A DNA stretch of 5,845 bases, taken from the NCBI GenBank assembly GCA_016201645.1, contig JACQCL010000104.1:1-5845 (forward strand), given 5' to 3'. This document shows, in pieces, positions 5,552 to 5,845 of this stretch. Made by a program: the position numbers and the translations under genes. The notes under the pieces were generated by a model. It did not search any database. It saw nothing but the letters and a program-made list of their open reading frames with translations, and was not told where the DNA came from. Source of the stretch: Candidatus Rokuibacteriota bacterium. Its GTDB lineage: Bacteria; Methylomirabilota; Methylomirabilia; Rokubacteriales; CSP1-6. Position 1 is the stretch's first letter, and each line of letters opens with the position of its first letter.

Positions 5552-5845
5552 TCATGGCTTGCGAAAGAGGATCGTGCCCATGTACGACTCGGCGCTCGAG
5601 TTCGTGTCGTCAGAGTCGATGGCGATGGAGACGTCCTCGAGTTTCCCCGGTTCCTCCTTGTAGATGCGCTTGTAGTCCTCGTAGACGTTGCGCGATTCCG
5701 TGACCCAGCGGTTGAGGTCCTTGCTCCCGGACCGCACCACGACGTAGGTGATGAGGGAGGTCTTCTCGCTCCCGACGATAGTCCCCTCGGGGGCGGTCGT
5801 GTCCCAGATGTAGCCGATGATGCGCGAACGCACAAGCGAGGGGAA
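5552..5845 (-). CDS. DUF3047 domain protein (C-terminal part; runs off right edge)
   Basis: The frame is open to the window edge on the minus strand, so only the last 97 residues are seen. The GTG at 5831-5833 is not the true start because coding-like sequence (FPSL) continues before it. The pattern SRIIGYIWD, a hydrophobic strand ITYVVVRSGS, LNRWVTESRNVYEDYKRIY, EEPGKLEDVSIAIDSDDTN and finally SYMGTILF is the C-terminal half of DUF3047. In that family the order is WG/YVW, vvv-SG, W-ERNV-DYr, FGeePp, iaimtDtDNT, a-Y-dI-F. Members are often exported and resemble carbohydrate-binding jelly-roll folds, but no function is established. It is the first gene seen of the minus-strand group with the ferritin-like and doxX genes. 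Confidence 0.8.
   Translation of the reverse strand, partial: FPSLVRSRIIGYIWDTTAPEGTIVGSEKTSLITYVVVRSGSKDLNRWVTESRNVYEDYKRIYKEEPGKLEDVSIAIDSDDTNSSAESYMGTILFRKP

Noticed and set aside
5533..5835. 100-codon minus-strand frame beside the DUF3047 frame
   Set aside because: It is a Ser/Thr/Arg-rich frame shadow. The neighbouring frame carries the DUF3047 motifs and a well placed stop before the ferritin-like gene.

Overview
The window is GC-rich bacterial DNA in which genes fill almost the whole sequence, with short spacers and stop/start overlaps. The gene mix (ECF sigma factor, biotin-dependent carboxyltransferase, late cobalamin genes, DoxX, ferritin-like diiron protein, DUF3047) together with the base composition suggests an environmental lineage of the Methylomirabilota/Rokubacteria or deltaproteobacterial kind. 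This is an inference from style. No rRNA, tRNA or other taxonomic marker is present.

Plus strand, bases 2-4424. A 5'-truncated ECF sigma-70 factor runs, without a stop codon, through a signal-peptide-like hydrophobic segment into a roughly 128-residue, probably extracytoplasmic domain. Ten bases later an acyl-CoA carboxylase carboxyltransferase subunit begins, with its ribosome binding site overlapping the sigma gene's stop codon. A gene-free spacer of about 210 bases follows, packed with inverted repeats. One of these repeats could mask the ribosome binding site of the next gene. That gene encodes a small four-helix membrane protein of unknown function. It overlaps cobS (adenosylcobinamide-GDP ribazoletransferase), which in turn overlaps by one base a histidine phosphatase that is probably cobC. 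CobS joins alpha-ribazole (or its phosphate) to adenosylcobinamide-GDP, and CobC removes the phosphate, so the pair forms the end of the lower-ligand assembly pathway.

Minus strand, bases 4417-5845. Three closely spaced genes read toward the cobalamin genes: the C-terminal part of a DUF3047 protein entering from the right edge, then a ferritin-like diiron protein, then a DoxX-family membrane protein. The doxX and cobC genes converge and overlap by 8 bases.

The most unusual object is the sigma factor fused to a transmembrane segment and an exported-type domain, which reads as a possible single-polypeptide membrane-bound transcription regulator. Next come the palindromic spacer before the membrane-protein/cobS unit and the uncertain cobS start. 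No CRISPR array, insertion sequence, tRNA or rRNA was seen.
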